DNA of 64,000 bases from Cohnella fermenti (GTDB lineage: Bacteria; Bacillota; Bacilli; Paenibacillales; Paenibacillaceae). Positions 32,087 to 41,053 of the stretch are shown here, one piece after another. Numbering within the stretch: the first letter of the stretch is position 1; the number at the start of each line of letters is the position of its first letter. The translations under genes and the position numbers were made by a program. The DNA lies in the NCBI RefSeq assembly GCF_004801405.1, contig NZ_SSOB01000025.1:1-64000 (forward strand). Reading direction: 5' to 3'. The notes beneath the pieces are model-generated. The model ran no database searches. It saw nothing but the letters and a program-made list of their open reading frames with translations, and was not told the DNA's origin.

Positions 32087-33281
32087 ACGGACGCTGTTGC
32101 GATTGGCGGTTATCGGCCTCATGCCGATGCTGCTCGCCGGATGCTGGTCCCGGCTCGAAGTGAACGATCGTTTGTTCGTATCGGTCATGTACGTAGACGC
32201 CGGAGCCGACGAGGGGGAGGTCAAGCTGACGCTCGGCTTCGCTCTGCCGAATCGAATGACCAGCATTCAACAAGGCATTGCCGGGGGCGGCGGCAACCCG
32301 TACGGGACGATGTCCAACACGGGACCTTCGATTGCGGTTGCCTTCCGGCGCATCCAGGCGAATATCCCAAGGCAAATCAATTGGGGACACACCCGGGTAG
32401 TCGTTATCGGAGATAAACTCGCGCGCCAAGGAATCCGTCCTGTTCTGGAGTTCATAACCAGGCAGCCTGCGATGCAGCTCAAGGGCTTTATCTTCATTGC
32501 CCAGGGCGAAGCGCATCGCCTGTCTATGGTTACGCCGATCATGGAACGATTCCCCTCCGAAATCTTGCGGGAGCTGGCCGCACAGAAATCTATCATGAAC
32601 ACGACGGCCCGGGATCTGCTGATGAGCGAACCGTTTGAAGGCGACGGCTTGATCGGCAGGATTAGTGTGGACGAAGTTCGGCTGATCAGCGAGAAGGGGA
32701 AAAAAGGGCTCACGCTCAACAACATCGGCACCGGCATTCTGCGCAACGAGAAGCTGGTCGGGTACTTGAGCGCAAGCGAGCAGAGAGGGGCCATGTGGGT
32801 CAAGGATCAGATGGAGAATGCGCTCGTTACGATTCAATCTCCGACGGACGGCCAATCCATCGATCTGTACGTCAATCAGGCTTCCACCCGGATCAAGTTG
32901 AAGCAGGAGGGGGAGCGCGTGCGAATCCGCATCTCCGTTCGCGCCACCGACGATGTCTATTCCTCCAATTCCGCTCTCGACTTCCAAGATCCGCAGCAGA
33001 TCCGGCAAATTCAGCAGGCCTTGAACGAACAATTGAAGGAGAGAATCGAGAGGGCGCTGGAACGATCGCAGCAATTAGGCGCCGATTATTTTCAATTCGG
33101 CAGCTATATGGAGTGGTATCTGCCTTCCTTATGGAAGCAATGGAAGATGGACTGGCGCCGTCATTACGAAGAGGATGTCATCTTCGAGGTCGTGCCCGAG
33201 GCCAAGGTCGCCCGGACGGGAGCTATACGATCTTCCTATTGGAAGCCGATCACTCCGGAGGAAGGGAAGGAGCAGCGATGA
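32076..33281 (+). CDS. Spore germination lipoprotein C subunit (Ger(x)C), operon 1
   Basis: A 401-residue lipoprotein with a signal peptide ending in LLAGC near residue 23, where Cys is the lipidated residue. The rest is the Ger(x)C domain (NDRLFVSVMYVDAG, HTRVVVIGDKLARQG and a conserved C-terminal GADYFQFG). GerAC-type subunits are needed for germinant-receptor function in the inner spore membrane. The gene overlaps the A-subunit gene by 11 bases, with GAGGGTGG inside the A gene as its ribosome site, and overlaps the next small gene by 4 bases. Confidence 0.9.
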   Translation: MAIRRTLLRLAVIGLMPMLLAGCWSRLEVNDRLFVSVMYVDAGADEGEVKLTLGFALPNRMTSIQQGIAGGGGNPYGTMSNTGPSIAVAFRRIQANIPRQINWGHTRVVVIGDKLARQGIRPVLEFITRQPAMQLKGFIFIAQGEAHRLSMVTPIMERFPSEILRELAAQKSIMNTTARDLLMSEPFEGDGLIGRISVDEVRLISEKGKKGLTLNNIGTGILRNEKLVGYLSASEQRGAMWVKDQMENALVTIQSPTDGQSIDLYVNQASTRIKLKQEGERVRIRISVRATDDVYSSNSALDFQDPQQIRQIQQALNEQLKERIERALERSQQLGADYFQFGSYMEWYLPSLWKQWKMDWRRHYEEDVIFEVVPEAKVARTGAIRSSYWKPITPEEGKEQR

Positions 33282-33496
33282 TATTGCTGATGGTTGCCTT
33301 CGCGGCAATCGGATGGATAGAGTGGAGTTACCTGAAGAAGCATACGCGCAAGCCCAAAACCAAAGTATGGGTCATGGCATTCGTCGCGGCTGCCTTTCTC
33401 TATAATGCGATTGTCTGGCGTTGTCGAATTCCCCCGATCGATCCTGTCTTGACAAGATGGCTTGGCCCGATTCAACAACGACTTCTCGGCAACTAG
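33278..33496 (+). CDS. Small two-span germination operon protein (D-subunit-like)
   Basis: A 72-residue protein with two hydrophobic segments (residues about 1-15 and 31-46) split by a basic KKHTRKPKTK loop. ATG 33278 overlaps the C-subunit stop (ATGA) and GAAGGAG is 6 bases upstream. Small two-span D subunits encoded within some GerA-type operons are known to modulate germination; YfkS in Bacillus subtilis has a similar place. Identity is inferred from size, topology and position between C and B genes rather than sequence match. Confidence 0.7.
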   Translation: MILLMVAFAAIGWIEWSYLKKHTRKPKTKVWVMAFVAAAFLYNAIVWRCRIPPIDPVLTRWLGPIQQRLLGN

Positions 33497-33520
33497 GCCG
33501 CCGCAGGGAGGTGCAGCGGG

Positions 33521-34621
33521 ATGGAACGCATATCGCAAGCCCAACTGTTAATGTTTATTACCTTGAGCATCTTCGGCCTCAATGTCGGCTTCGTCTTCAG
33601 CGGGCTGACCCAGGGAGCGGGATATGCCTCATGGCTATGCTTGATCGTGGGCTGGGCAATCGCCCTGGCGATGATGTCCCTCGCCGTCAAAGTGGCGGAA
33701 TATGAGCCGGACAAGTTCATTACGCAATTCGGCGGCCGGCTTGTCGGCCGCTGGCTGCACGGTTTTGTGATGGCGATCCTTCTCCTTTTTTTCCTGCATG
33801 TGGGCGCCTCCATCACGCGCGAGTTCCAGGAGTTCATGAGCCAGATTTACTTCGCGAGAACGCCCGACTGGGCGATTGCGGCGATATTCACGATCTGCTG
33901 CATCTATGCGGTGCGCTCTGGCATCGAGACTCTCTTCCGCAGCGCAGGAGCGTTTATGCTGATGATCGTCGTTCTCGTCCTGATGGCGATAATTATGGTT
34001 CAGAATCAATTTGTATGGCCGATGGCCAGAGCCTTCGTGACCCATTGGGAGCTGAAGCCTATCTATGCAGGCTCCGTCTCTTCGATACTCACGTACAACG
34101 ATATGATATTGGTGCTGTTCCTCTATCCGCATCTGCAAAATAAACGCAAAACCCGCAGGACGCTTATGCTCGCGAGCGGGATCTCGCTCGTCTTGCAGCT
34201 TCTGTTGCTGCTGAGCGTTCTGCTGCTATTCGGCATCCATCTGACGGGGCACTTTACTTATCCGGTTCTGGAGCTGTACCGCATGATCCGAATAGGGGAC
34301 TTCCTCGATAACCTCGATCCTTTCTTTATCGCGATCTGGATGACGACGTTGATTCTGAAGATGAGCTTGTACTTATATATGGCTTCCGCCGGAATCGGGC
34401 AATTGATCGGGCTTAAGCAGAGCAAGCCGTTGGTAATCTCCGTAGGCGCCATCATCTTCGGGATGTCCAAGCATATCGCGGTCAACGCCATCGAAGTTCA
34501 AGCTTTCCTGGCCCACGCGGGAGTTGTGTTGGCGAACGCCATGCTGCTGCTGCCGCTCGTTTATTTGCCTGCCATCTATATCAGAGGGAAACGGGGAGCA
34601 AGCGAAGGGCAAGCGGAATAG
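33521..34621 (+). CDS. Spore germination permease B subunit (GerKB-like), operon 1
   Basis: A 366-residue integral membrane protein with ten predicted spans, of the spore-permease branch of the amino-acid transporter superfamily. MERISQAQLLMFITLSIFG leads into the first span, as in GerAB/GerKB, which hold the germinant-binding pocket. GGGAGG is 8 bases before ATG 33521. It completes operon 1. The germinant cannot be predicted from sequence by eye. Confidence 0.9.
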   Translation: MERISQAQLLMFITLSIFGLNVGFVFSGLTQGAGYASWLCLIVGWAIALAMMSLAVKVAEYEPDKFITQFGGRLVGRWLHGFVMAILLLFFLHVGASITREFQEFMSQIYFARTPDWAIAAIFTICCIYAVRSGIETLFRSAGAFMLMIVVLVLMAIIMVQNQFVWPMARAFVTHWELKPIYAGSVSSILTYNDMILVLFLYPHLQNKRKTRRTLMLASGISLVLQLLLLLSVLLLFGIHLTGHFTYPVLELYRMIRIGDFLDNLDPFFIAIWMTTLILKMSLYLYMASAGIGQLIGLKQSKPLVISVGAIIFGMSKHIAVNAIEVQAFLAHAGVVLANAMLLLPLVYLPAIYIRGKRGASEGQAE

Positions 34622-34721
34622 ATCGACTAGATGTGGCGCATAGGAAGTATTATTTTGAATATCCCTCTCTCTTCTAACCGAGAATGATGGGGAAGGTGCA
34701 TATCGAAGAGGGGGGATCGCC

Positions 34722-35402
34722 ATGAAGCTGATCGCCGTCATTCTATTATCGGCAGCACTGCAGTTGACCCCGCTGCAGAGTGCGCTGGCCGGCCCGCCGG
34801 CAACGTCGAATCCGGGTCTGGATCGTCTGAACCGAATAAGCGGCGGCTCGCTTGAGGTCGTATGGAACGAAGCCGCCCGGACGCCAGCCGTTCTTGCGGG
34901 GATGTTGTCGGCGCCGTCGAACCATTCGCCGGAATGGATTGCAGGCACATTCGTGCAACGGAACAAGAAGCTCTACGGGCTGCGTTATCCGGATCGGGAT
35001 ATGCGGATCGTGGACGTTGTCCGACACCCCGGGAGTTTGACTGCGGTTCGGTTCCAGCTTTACTTGTACGATACGCCTGTATGGGGAGATGGGCTGGTTG
35101 TGCAGATAGATGAACGGGGAGTGGTCCGGCGAGCGGAGGGGTGCGTCCATTATGACTTGCGCAAGGCTACGTTCCATCGCCCCAAGCAGGCTGCCGTGTC
35201 CGAGCAGAGGGCGGCTGCGACCGCAATAGCATCCTTGCGAAGCTCGGGAGTCCAAGTGAAGACGACTTCCGTTCAGAGGTACTACCTGCCCAATCGGCCC
35301 GGCATACCGTTAATCTATGTGGTCACTCTGCGCTTGGACGATCAAGGGGAACATGAGGTGATGATTCATGCGCTTAATAACCGAGTGATTGCCGAGTCGT
35401 GA
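34722..35402 (+). CDS. Secreted thermolysin-propeptide-like (FTP/PepSY) protein without protease domain
   Basis: A 226-residue exported protein. A signal peptide (LIAVILLSAALQLTPLQSALA) ends near residue 23. The remainder resembles the propeptide of M4 thermolysin-like proteases: an FTP-like RNKKLYGL, then LTAVRFQLYLYDTPVWGDGLVVQID, and a PepSY-like AATAIASLRSSGV with a C-terminal VVTLRL strand. It stops before any HEXXH metalloprotease domain, so it is a stand-alone propeptide-like protein, perhaps an inhibitor or chaperone (inference), or a decayed protease. GAAGAGGGGGG supports ATG 34722. It follows germination operon 1 by 100 bp. Confidence 0.65.
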   Translation: MKLIAVILLSAALQLTPLQSALAGPPATSNPGLDRLNRISGGSLEVVWNEAARTPAVLAGMLSAPSNHSPEWIAGTFVQRNKKLYGLRYPDRDMRIVDVVRHPGSLTAVRFQLYLYDTPVWGDGLVVQIDERGVVRRAEGCVHYDLRKATFHRPKQAAVSEQRAAATAIASLRSSGVQVKTTSVQRYYLPNRPGIPLIYVVTLRLDDQGEHEVMIHALNNRVIAES

Positions 35403-35415
35403 TTGCCGATGAATA

Positions 35416-35451
35416 AACAGCCCGCCCGGTTCATGAACCGGGCGGGCTGTT
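35416..35451. terminator. Bidirectional 36-bp perfect palindrome terminator
   Basis: AACAGCCCGCCCGGTTCA and its exact reverse complement abut with no unpaired loop bases beyond what folding needs. It lies between converging stop codons at 35402 and 35465. Confidence 0.85.
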
Positions 35452-35464
35452 CAGGTTGTTGAGA

Positions 35465-35752
35465 CTATGGAGCCGGGACCCACTCGACTTGCTGCAGCAG
35501 CCGATGCTTCATCAATTCCAGCACGAAGTCGGTGTAGTAGTCCTTGCGCACGATGACATGGAACTCGTGGTTGGGATATACATAGAACAACACATCCGTA
35601 TACACCCGGTTATGCTCGAATTCCTGTTGCACCTTCTTCATCGCTTCCAAGCAGGGATGCTCCCGGATGATTCGGATGCGGAATTCGAAGTCGTCGTTGT
35701 TGGCGACTTCGCTAATCTGTATAACTTGATGATCATACCGATAAGTCAACAT
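35465..35752 (-). CDS. Small conserved-type hypothetical protein
   Basis: A 95-residue cytoplasmic protein rich in aromatic and charged residues (HQVIQISEVANNDDFEFRI, YPNHEFHVIVRKDYYTDF). No membrane segment or known motif was found. AGAGAGGGGAA is at a good distance before ATG 35752. It lies downstream of the ArsB/NhaD-type transporter gene on the same strand, 30 bases ahead of that gene's stop in reading order, and may be its leader neighbour or independent. The function is unknown. Confidence 0.7.
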   Translation of the reverse strand: MLTYRYDHQVIQISEVANNDDFEFRIRIIREHPCLEAMKKVQQEFEHNRVYTDVLFYVYPNHEFHVIVRKDYYTDFVLELMKHRLLQQVEWVPAP

Positions 35753-35782
35753 GCCGATTCCCCTCTCTTAATGATCACATGT

Positions 35783-37063
35783 TTAGAGCAGGTAACGCAG
35801 GTATACATAGATGCTTGATATGACAATGGACAGCAGCATCAAGGGAAATCCGTACTTGAGGAATTGCGTGAAACGGAGCGGATGGCCTTCCTTGCCGGCC
35901 ATGCCGGCAACGATCAGGTTGGCGCTCGCGCCGATGAGCGTGCCGTTGCCGCCCAGGCACGCGCCGAGCGCCAGACTCCACCATAGCGGCTCCAGATCGG
36001 CGACGCCCATATTGCCCATCTCCTGAATCATCGGGATCATGGTGGCCACGAACGGAATGTTGTCCAGGAAGGCGGAGGCGATCGCGCTGAGCCACAATAT
36101 CAACAGCGAGGTGGCCGTCAGATTCCCCCCGGTCAACTCGATGGATTGCTCGGCCAGCCGGGCGATGACGCCGGTCTCGATCAGACCGGATACAAGCACG
36201 AAGAGGCCAACGAAGAAGAAGATCGTCATCCATTCGACCCTGGCGAGCGCTTCTTCCATCATATGTTCGCCGGACAACAGGAGCAGCAGGAACGCGCCGG
36301 CCAAGGCGACCGTAGCCGACTCCAAATGCAGCAACTGGTGGGTGAAGAAGCCGAGCAGCGTAAGGGCAAGCACAATCAGACATTTCCGGAGGAGCCTGCG
36401 ATCGGAGATCAGTTCCTTCTCGTCCAATGCCATGATGCTTTGCTTTAATTCGTCCGTCGTACGCATCCCTTTGCGGAACAGCCAGACGAAGATCGGGATG
36501 TATACGACCAGAATAATGGCCGTAATCGGAGCCAGGTTATAAATAAACGACATAAAGCTCAGCTCTTTGACCGCGCTGCCGATCATAAGGTTCGGCGGGT
36601 CGCCGATCAACGTTGCGGTGCCGCCCACGTTGGAGGCGATGATCTGGGTAATCAGGAACGGGAGCGGATTCACCTTCAACTGGCGCGTTATGCTGAAGGT
36701 GACCGGCACCATAAGCAGGACAGTCGTCACGTTGTCGAGAAAAGCCGAGCTGATCGCCGTAATCAGCATTAACGAGAGAAGAATGCGGGTCGGATCGCCC
36801 TTCGCTTTTTTCGCTGCGATGACGGCAATATACTTGAAGACGCCCGTCTCCGCCGTTATGCTCACGATGATCATCATTCCGATCAGCAGTCCGAGCGTAT
36901 TGAAGTCGATGTGATGGATGGCCGTCTCTTGGTCGACGATGCCAAGCCCAACCATCAGAATTCCGCCGATCATCGCCAATATCGTACGATGTATTTTTTC
37001 TGAAATAATCAAAGCGTAAATCACAAGAAAAATACCGATTGCCCAAACCGCTTGCTGCTCCAT
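35783..37063 (-). CDS. ArsB/NhaD-type ion transporter
   Basis: A 426-residue membrane protein with about eleven spans of the ion-transporter superfamily (ArsB, NhaD, P-protein). Two repeated signature regions are visible: SSAFLDNVTTVLLMVPV near residue 107 with NVGGTATLIGDPPN near 146, and SAFLDNIPFVATMIPM near 334 with GGNGTLIGASANLI near 376. Family members export arsenite or exchange Na+/H+; the cargo cannot be told by eye. The frame is open to 37093, but GGAGG is 5 bases before ATG 37063. A promoter and a terminator-like attenuator precede the gene. Confidence 0.88.
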   Translation of the reverse strand: MEQQAVWAIGIFLVIYALIISEKIHRTILAMIGGILMVGLGIVDQETAIHHIDFNTLGLLIGMMIIVSITAETGVFKYIAVIAAKKAKGDPTRILLSLMLITAISSAFLDNVTTVLLMVPVTFSITRQLKVNPLPFLITQIIASNVGGTATLIGDPPNLMIGSAVKELSFMSFIYNLAPITAIILVVYIPIFVWLFRKGMRTTDELKQSIMALDEKELISDRRLLRKCLIVLALTLLGFFTHQLLHLESATVALAGAFLLLLLSGEHMMEEALARVEWMTIFFFVGLFVLVSGLIETGVIARLAEQSIELTGGNLTATSLLILWLSAIASAFLDNIPFVATMIPMIQEMGNMGVADLEPLWWSLALGACLGGNGTLIGASANLIVAGMAGKEGHPLRFTQFLKYGFPLMLLSIVISSIYVYLRYLL

Positions 37064-37149
37064 AACATCCTCCTGCTCCTGTAAGGTTATCATCAGATTC
37101 CCCAGGGAGAACTTGGATTATGCCCGACAATTCCACTTGCAGAAGCCCC

Positions 37150-37186
37150 AAAAAGCGAAAAGGAGCCTGTCAAGTGACAGGCTCCT
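37150..37186 (-). promoter_or_regulatory. Attenuator-like terminator in the ArsB/NhaD leader
   Basis: AGGAGCCTGTCA (37161-37172) and TGACAGGCTCCT (37175-37186) form a perfect 12-bp stem. On the minus strand it is followed by TTTTCGCTTTTT. It lies about 90 bases upstream of the transporter start and about 25-30 bases downstream of its predicted promoter, and no minus-strand gene lies upstream for it to terminate. It therefore should abort or regulate the transporter transcript. Confidence 0.75.
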
Positions 37187-37215
37187 CCGGTAGTCTCCAT
37201 ATGAAAATCTAATTT

Positions 37216-37245
37216 ATTATAATCCGGATGTGCGAGAAAAGTAAA
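37216..37245 (-). promoter_or_regulatory. Promoter of the ArsB/NhaD-type gene
   Basis: On the minus strand TTTACT (37245-37240), 18-base spacer, TATAAT (37221-37216). The stretch 37246-37510 between this and the ahpC control region has no credible gene. Confidence 0.65.
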
Positions 37246-37515
37246 GAAACATAAGCAAAAAGCAGGCAACGCCGTTCTCTAATCCGTCCGGTCCCGGCCT
37301 GATCCGCTCTATCGGGTATAAGCTATTGTCCAAGATGGAATACTGGAACGATAGGGATGGACCGGAGTCTGCGGCAATTGACAGGAATGGAGCGGAATCG
37401 CCCGGAAACGACCGAATCGAACCAATAAGGGCGTTCACAATTTTGTCGAATTTACTTCATTTTTTCTTCATGTGATTTGCCGCAAAGGATGATATTATTT
37501 GTATCAAGCAGTAAA

Positions 37516-37531
37516 TAAGAATAATTATTGA
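37516..37531 (+). promoter_or_regulatory. PerR/Fur-like box upstream of ahpC
   Basis: TAAGAATAATTATTGA resembles the PerR box (TTATAATNATTATAA) and lies 58 bases before the ahpC start. Peroxide-responsive PerR control of ahpCF is well established in Bacillus. Confidence 0.65.
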
Positions 37532-37589
37532 CTGCTAACCGTTCTCAATAAGTTTCTTAGATAAAAAACACTTTAGGAGGAAACCATCT

Positions 37590-38153
37590 ATGTCCCTGAT
37601 TGGAACCGAAGTCAAACCGTTTAAAGCCCAAGCGTACCAGAACGGCAAGTTCATCGAAGTTACGAACGAGAACTTCAAGGGTCAATGGAGCGTCGTTTGC
37701 TTCTATCCGGCCGACTTCACGTTCGTCTGCCCGACCGAGCTCGGCGACCTGCAAGACCAATACGAGACGTTGAAGAAGCTGGGCGTCGAAGTTTATTCCG
37801 TATCGACGGACACCCACTTCACCCATAAGGCTTGGCACGACAGCTCCGAGACGATCGGCAAGATCACGTACATCATGATCGGCGACCCGACGCACACGGT
37901 CTCCCGCAACTTCGACGTTCTGATCGAAGCCGACGGCCTGGCCGACCGCGGAACGTTCATCATCGATCCGGACGGCGTGATCCAGACGGTCGAGATCAAT
38001 GCAGGCGGCATCGGCCGCGATGCGAGCGCCCTGGTCAACAAGATCAAGGCTGCCCAATACGTGCGCAACAATCCGGGCGAAGTGTGCCCTGCCAAGTGGC
38101 AAGAAGGCTCCACGACGCTTAAGCCGAGCCTGGATCTCGTAGGCAAGATCTAA
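37590..38153 (+). CDS. ahpC: Alkyl hydroperoxide reductase peroxiredoxin AhpC
   Basis: A 187-residue typical 2-Cys peroxiredoxin. The peroxidatic Cys is in FYPADFTFVCPTE near residue 47, and the resolving Cys in GEVCPAKW near residue 166. STDTHFTHKAWHD and the conserved C-terminal tail are intact. It reduces hydrogen peroxide and organic hydroperoxides in the cytoplasm and is recycled by AhpF, encoded 17 bases downstream. AGGAGG is 10 bases before ATG 37590. A PerR-like box upstream fits peroxide induction. Confidence 0.97.
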   Translation: MSLIGTEVKPFKAQAYQNGKFIEVTNENFKGQWSVVCFYPADFTFVCPTELGDLQDQYETLKKLGVEVYSVSTDTHFTHKAWHDSSETIGKITYIMIGDPTHTVSRNFDVLIEADGLADRGTFIIDPDGVIQTVEINAGGIGRDASALVNKIKAAQYVRNNPGEVCPAKWQEGSTTLKPSLDLVGKI

Positions 38154-38170
38154 TAAGGAGGACGTTCAAG

Positions 38171-39700
38171 GTGTTGGATTCCGATATCAAGCAGCAACTA
38201 GACCAATACCTTCAACTCCTGGAGAGCGACCTGCTTATCAAATACAGCGCGGGAGACGATTCCGTATCGACGGACATGCTGGCTTTCCTTAACGAGCTGG
38301 CCGGCATGTCCTCCCGCATTAAGCTCGCAAGCGCCGAGCTGGCGAGAACGCCAAGCTTCAGCGTCAACCGGGCCGATGCGGAAGATTCGGGCGTCGCCTT
38401 CGCGGGCGTTCCCCTCGGGCACGAGTTCACGTCGCTTGTTCTGGCATTGCTCCAGGTCAGCGGCCGGGCTCCGAAGGTAGATCAGGATGTCATCGATCAG
38501 ATCAAGGGCATCAAGGGAACTTATGCATTCGAGTCGTATATCAGCTTGACGTGCCACAACTGTCCGGATGTCGTTCAAGCGCTGAACGTCATGAGCGTTC
38601 TGAACCCGGGCATCTCCCATACGATGATCGACGGGGCCGCATTCAAGGCCGAAGTCGAGAGCAAGGAAGTCATGGCGGTTCCGACCGTCTATCTGAACGG
38701 CGAATTTCTCGGAAGCGGCCGGATGAGCATCGAAGAGATTGTGGCCAAGATCGTCGCAGCTCCCGATCCGTCGGAATTTTCGAACAAAGAGCCGTTTGAC
38801 GTTCTTGTTATCGGCGGCGGGCCGTCCGGCTCGAGCGCGGCTATCTATGCGGCACGCAAGGGCATTCGCACCGGCATCGTGGCCGAACGCTTCGGCGGGC
38901 AAGTGATGGACACGGTCGGCATCGAGAACCTGATCAGCGTGAAGTATACGGAAGGCGCCAAGCTGGCCGCCAGCCTGGAAGAGCACGTGAAGGAATACAA
39001 CGTCGACATCATGAAGCTGCAGAAGGCCGTTCGCCTGGAGAAGAAGGACCTGATCGAGGTCGAGCTCGAGAACGGCGGCGTCCTGAAGAGCAAGACGGTT
39101 ATTCTGTCCACGGGCGCGCGCTGGCGCAATGTCGGCGTGCCGGGCGAAGCGGATTTCAAGAACAAGGGCGTGGCGTATTGCCCGCACTGCGACGGACCTC
39201 TGTTCGCCGGCAAGCGCGTCGCGGTGATCGGCGGAGGCAACTCCGGCATCGAAGCGGCGATCGACCTCGCGGGCATCGTCAGCCACGTGACGGTCATCGA
39301 GTTCGGCACGGAGCTGAAGGCGGACTCCGTTCTTCAGGATCGGCTGTACAGCCTGGCTAATGTCACGGTTTATAAAAACGCGCAGACGACGGAGATTACG
39401 GGAACGGACAAGGTGAACGGCATCACGTTCCAAGACCGCGATTCCCGCGAAGCCACTCACGTCGAGCTCGAAGGCGTGTTCGTTCAGATCGGCCTCGTTC
39501 CGAACACGGAATGGCTCGCCGATACGCTCGAACGTACCCGGATGGGCGAGATCGTCGTCGACCGCCACGGAGCGACGAGCGTTCCCGGCGTATTCGCGGC
39601 AGGCGACTGCACGAACAGCGCCTATAAGCAAATCATCATCTCGATGGGGTCCGGAGCGACCGCCGCGCTTGGCGCGTTCGACTATCTCATTCGGAATTAA
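38171..39700 (+). CDS. ahpF: Alkyl hydroperoxide reductase subunit F
   Basis: A 509-residue flavoprotein disulfide reductase. The N-terminal double-thioredoxin domain carries a CHNC redox pair near residues 128-131. The thioredoxin-reductase-like part has the FAD site VIGGGPSGSSAAIYAARKG near 212, the redox motif CPHC near 337-340, an NAD(P)H site VIGGGNSG near 352, and GVFAAGDCTNSAYKQ near 474. It transfers electrons from NADH to AhpC. The start is GTG 38171 behind AAGGAGG (TTG one codon later is possible). It is in an operon with ahpC. Confidence 0.96.
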   Translation: MLDSDIKQQLDQYLQLLESDLLIKYSAGDDSVSTDMLAFLNELAGMSSRIKLASAELARTPSFSVNRADAEDSGVAFAGVPLGHEFTSLVLALLQVSGRAPKVDQDVIDQIKGIKGTYAFESYISLTCHNCPDVVQALNVMSVLNPGISHTMIDGAAFKAEVESKEVMAVPTVYLNGEFLGSGRMSIEEIVAKIVAAPDPSEFSNKEPFDVLVIGGGPSGSSAAIYAARKGIRTGIVAERFGGQVMDTVGIENLISVKYTEGAKLAASLEEHVKEYNVDIMKLQKAVRLEKKDLIEVELENGGVLKSKTVILSTGARWRNVGVPGEADFKNKGVAYCPHCDGPLFAGKRVAVIGGGNSGIEAAIDLAGIVSHVTVIEFGTELKADSVLQDRLYSLANVTVYKNAQTTEITGTDKVNGITFQDRDSREATHVELEGVFVQIGLVPNTEWLADTLERTRMGEIVVDRHGATSVPGVFAAGDCTNSAYKQIIISMGSGATAALGAFDYLIRN

Positions 39701-39705
39701 GATTA

Positions 39706-39749
39706 GAGCAAGAGAGCGGCTGCCTTCGCGGGCGGCCGCTCTTTTGCTC
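39706..39749 (+). terminator. Terminator of ahpCF
   Basis: Outer arms GAGCAA and TTGCTC enclose AGAGCGGC/GCCGCTCT with a TTCG-type loop region, with TTTT on the 3' side. It lies 5 bases after the ahpF stop. Confidence 0.85.
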
Positions 39750-39766
39750 TATCTGAAGTTGCCTGC

Positions 39767-40939
39767 TCAATGGCCGTCTTCCCGGTAATACGAGGGCTGC
39801 GGCATCCGCGAGAAGATCGCCTTCAGTACCGGAGGGGTTACGAGTGTCGTGACGATGACCATGATTATGATAGACGTGTAATATTCCTCCTGAAGCAAGC
39901 CGGCTCCGAGCCCGGTAGCCGCGATGATCAAGGCGACTTCGCCGCGGGAGATCATGCCGGAGCCGACCGCGATCGAGGATCGGGTGTCGAAGCCGGTGAG
40001 CCTTGCGCCCAAGCCCCCGCCCAGAAGCTTCGTGGCGACGGCGACAAGCGAGATGACGACAACGAAGAGGAGCTGCGAGCCAAGCCCGTCGAAGCGGACA
40101 TTAAGGCCGATGCTGACGAAGAACACGGGCACGAACACGGCATAGGCGATCGGCTCCAGCTTCTTCTCCACGTCGTGGCGAAGCTTCGATTGCGAGATGG
40201 CAATGCCGGCTGCGAACGAGCCGATGATGCCCGCCATGCCCATATATTCGGCGAAATAAGCGAAGCCCAGGCAGATCGCGACGGCAATGCTGACGGCGGC
40301 TTCGGTCACGCGCAGCTTGGCGAGCCATTCGAGCAGCTTGGGAACGACAAGCCATCCGACGAGCAGGACAACAACGAAGAAAATCGCTTTTTTGCCAATC
40401 AGCCACCCAAGCGACACGTCCGCGCCTTCGCCGAGCACGCTCATCATGACCGCCAGCAGGATGACGACGAGCACGTCGTCCACGACCGCCGCCCCGAGTA
40501 TGGTTGTGCCTTCCCGCGAACCGAGCCGGTTCATCTCCTTGAGCACTTGAACCGAGATGCTGACCGACGTCGCGCAGAACAGGATGCCGCAGAACAGAGC
40601 GTTCTCCGCTTCAAATCCGAACAAGAGGGCCGACCAATAGCCTCCGAAGAAGGGGACGATGATGCCTCCGATCGCTACTGCAAACGCAGGCCTCCAATTG
40701 CGCTTCAACTGGTCGAGATCCGTCTCGAGCCCCGCGAGGAACATAAGAAGCAGTACGCCTATCTCCGAGAAATAATGAATAAAGGACGCGTCCGCATCGA
40801 TGATTCCGAGCACGGCGGGGCCGAGCAGAATGCCTGCGATCAATTCGCCGAGCACGGCCGGCTGGCCGATCCGGACCGAGAGATGCCCCGCGAGCTTGGT
40901 TGCCGCGATCATAAGGGCAAGATAAAAAATAAATTCCAT
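39767..40939 (-). CDS. CPA2-family monovalent cation:proton antiporter (Kef/YhaU type)
   Basis: A 390-residue membrane protein with 11-12 spans and no cytoplasmic TrkA-N or TrkA-C domain. The family motif GQPAVLGELIAGILLGP is at residues about 26-42, and GAAVVDDVLVVILLA near residue 149 holds the ion-binding Asp pair. It should exchange K+ or Na+ for H+. ATG 40939 is preceded by AGGAG at 8 bases, although the reading frame runs much further upstream. The absence of a regulatory domain suggests a separate partner protein, not seen nearby. An attenuator-like hairpin lies in its leader, resembling that of the ArsB/NhaD-type gene 3 kb away. Confidence 0.9.
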   Translation of the reverse strand: MEFIFYLALMIAATKLAGHLSVRIGQPAVLGELIAGILLGPAVLGIIDADASFIHYFSEIGVLLLMFLAGLETDLDQLKRNWRPAFAVAIGGIIVPFFGGYWSALLFGFEAENALFCGILFCATSVSISVQVLKEMNRLGSREGTTILGAAVVDDVLVVILLAVMMSVLGEGADVSLGWLIGKKAIFFVVVLLVGWLVVPKLLEWLAKLRVTEAAVSIAVAICLGFAYFAEYMGMAGIIGSFAAGIAISQSKLRHDVEKKLEPIAYAVFVPVFFVSIGLNVRFDGLGSQLLFVVVISLVAVATKLLGGGLGARLTGFDTRSSIAVGSGMISRGEVALIIAATGLGAGLLQEEYYTSIIIMVIVTTLVTPPVLKAIFSRMPQPSYYREDGH

Positions 40940-40982
40940 TCCATTCGCTCCTTTAACGCATACATAGGGTGTCCAAACGCCG

Positions 40983-41020
40983 AAAAAAAACAAAGAGGAG
41001 CCCTTGGTGCAGGCTCCTCC
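40983..41020 (-). promoter_or_regulatory. Attenuator-like terminator in the CPA2 antiporter leader
   Basis: GAGGAGCC (40995-41002) and GGCTCCTC (41012-41019) form a stem followed on the minus strand by TTTG and TTTTTTTT. It lies about 44 bases before the antiporter start and about 28 bases after a predicted promoter. GGAGGAGCCTG on the 5' arm is shared with the ArsB/NhaD leader hairpin. It could instead terminate read-through from the distant dehydrogenase gene. Confidence 0.65.
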
Positions 41021-41053
41021 AAAACGTTCATCTTCGATTATTCGGTTATATCC

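Noticed and set aside
37217..37438. 73-residue minus-strand frame in the ahpC-transporter gap
   Set aside because: No ribosome site, no family features, and it covers the transporter promoter.
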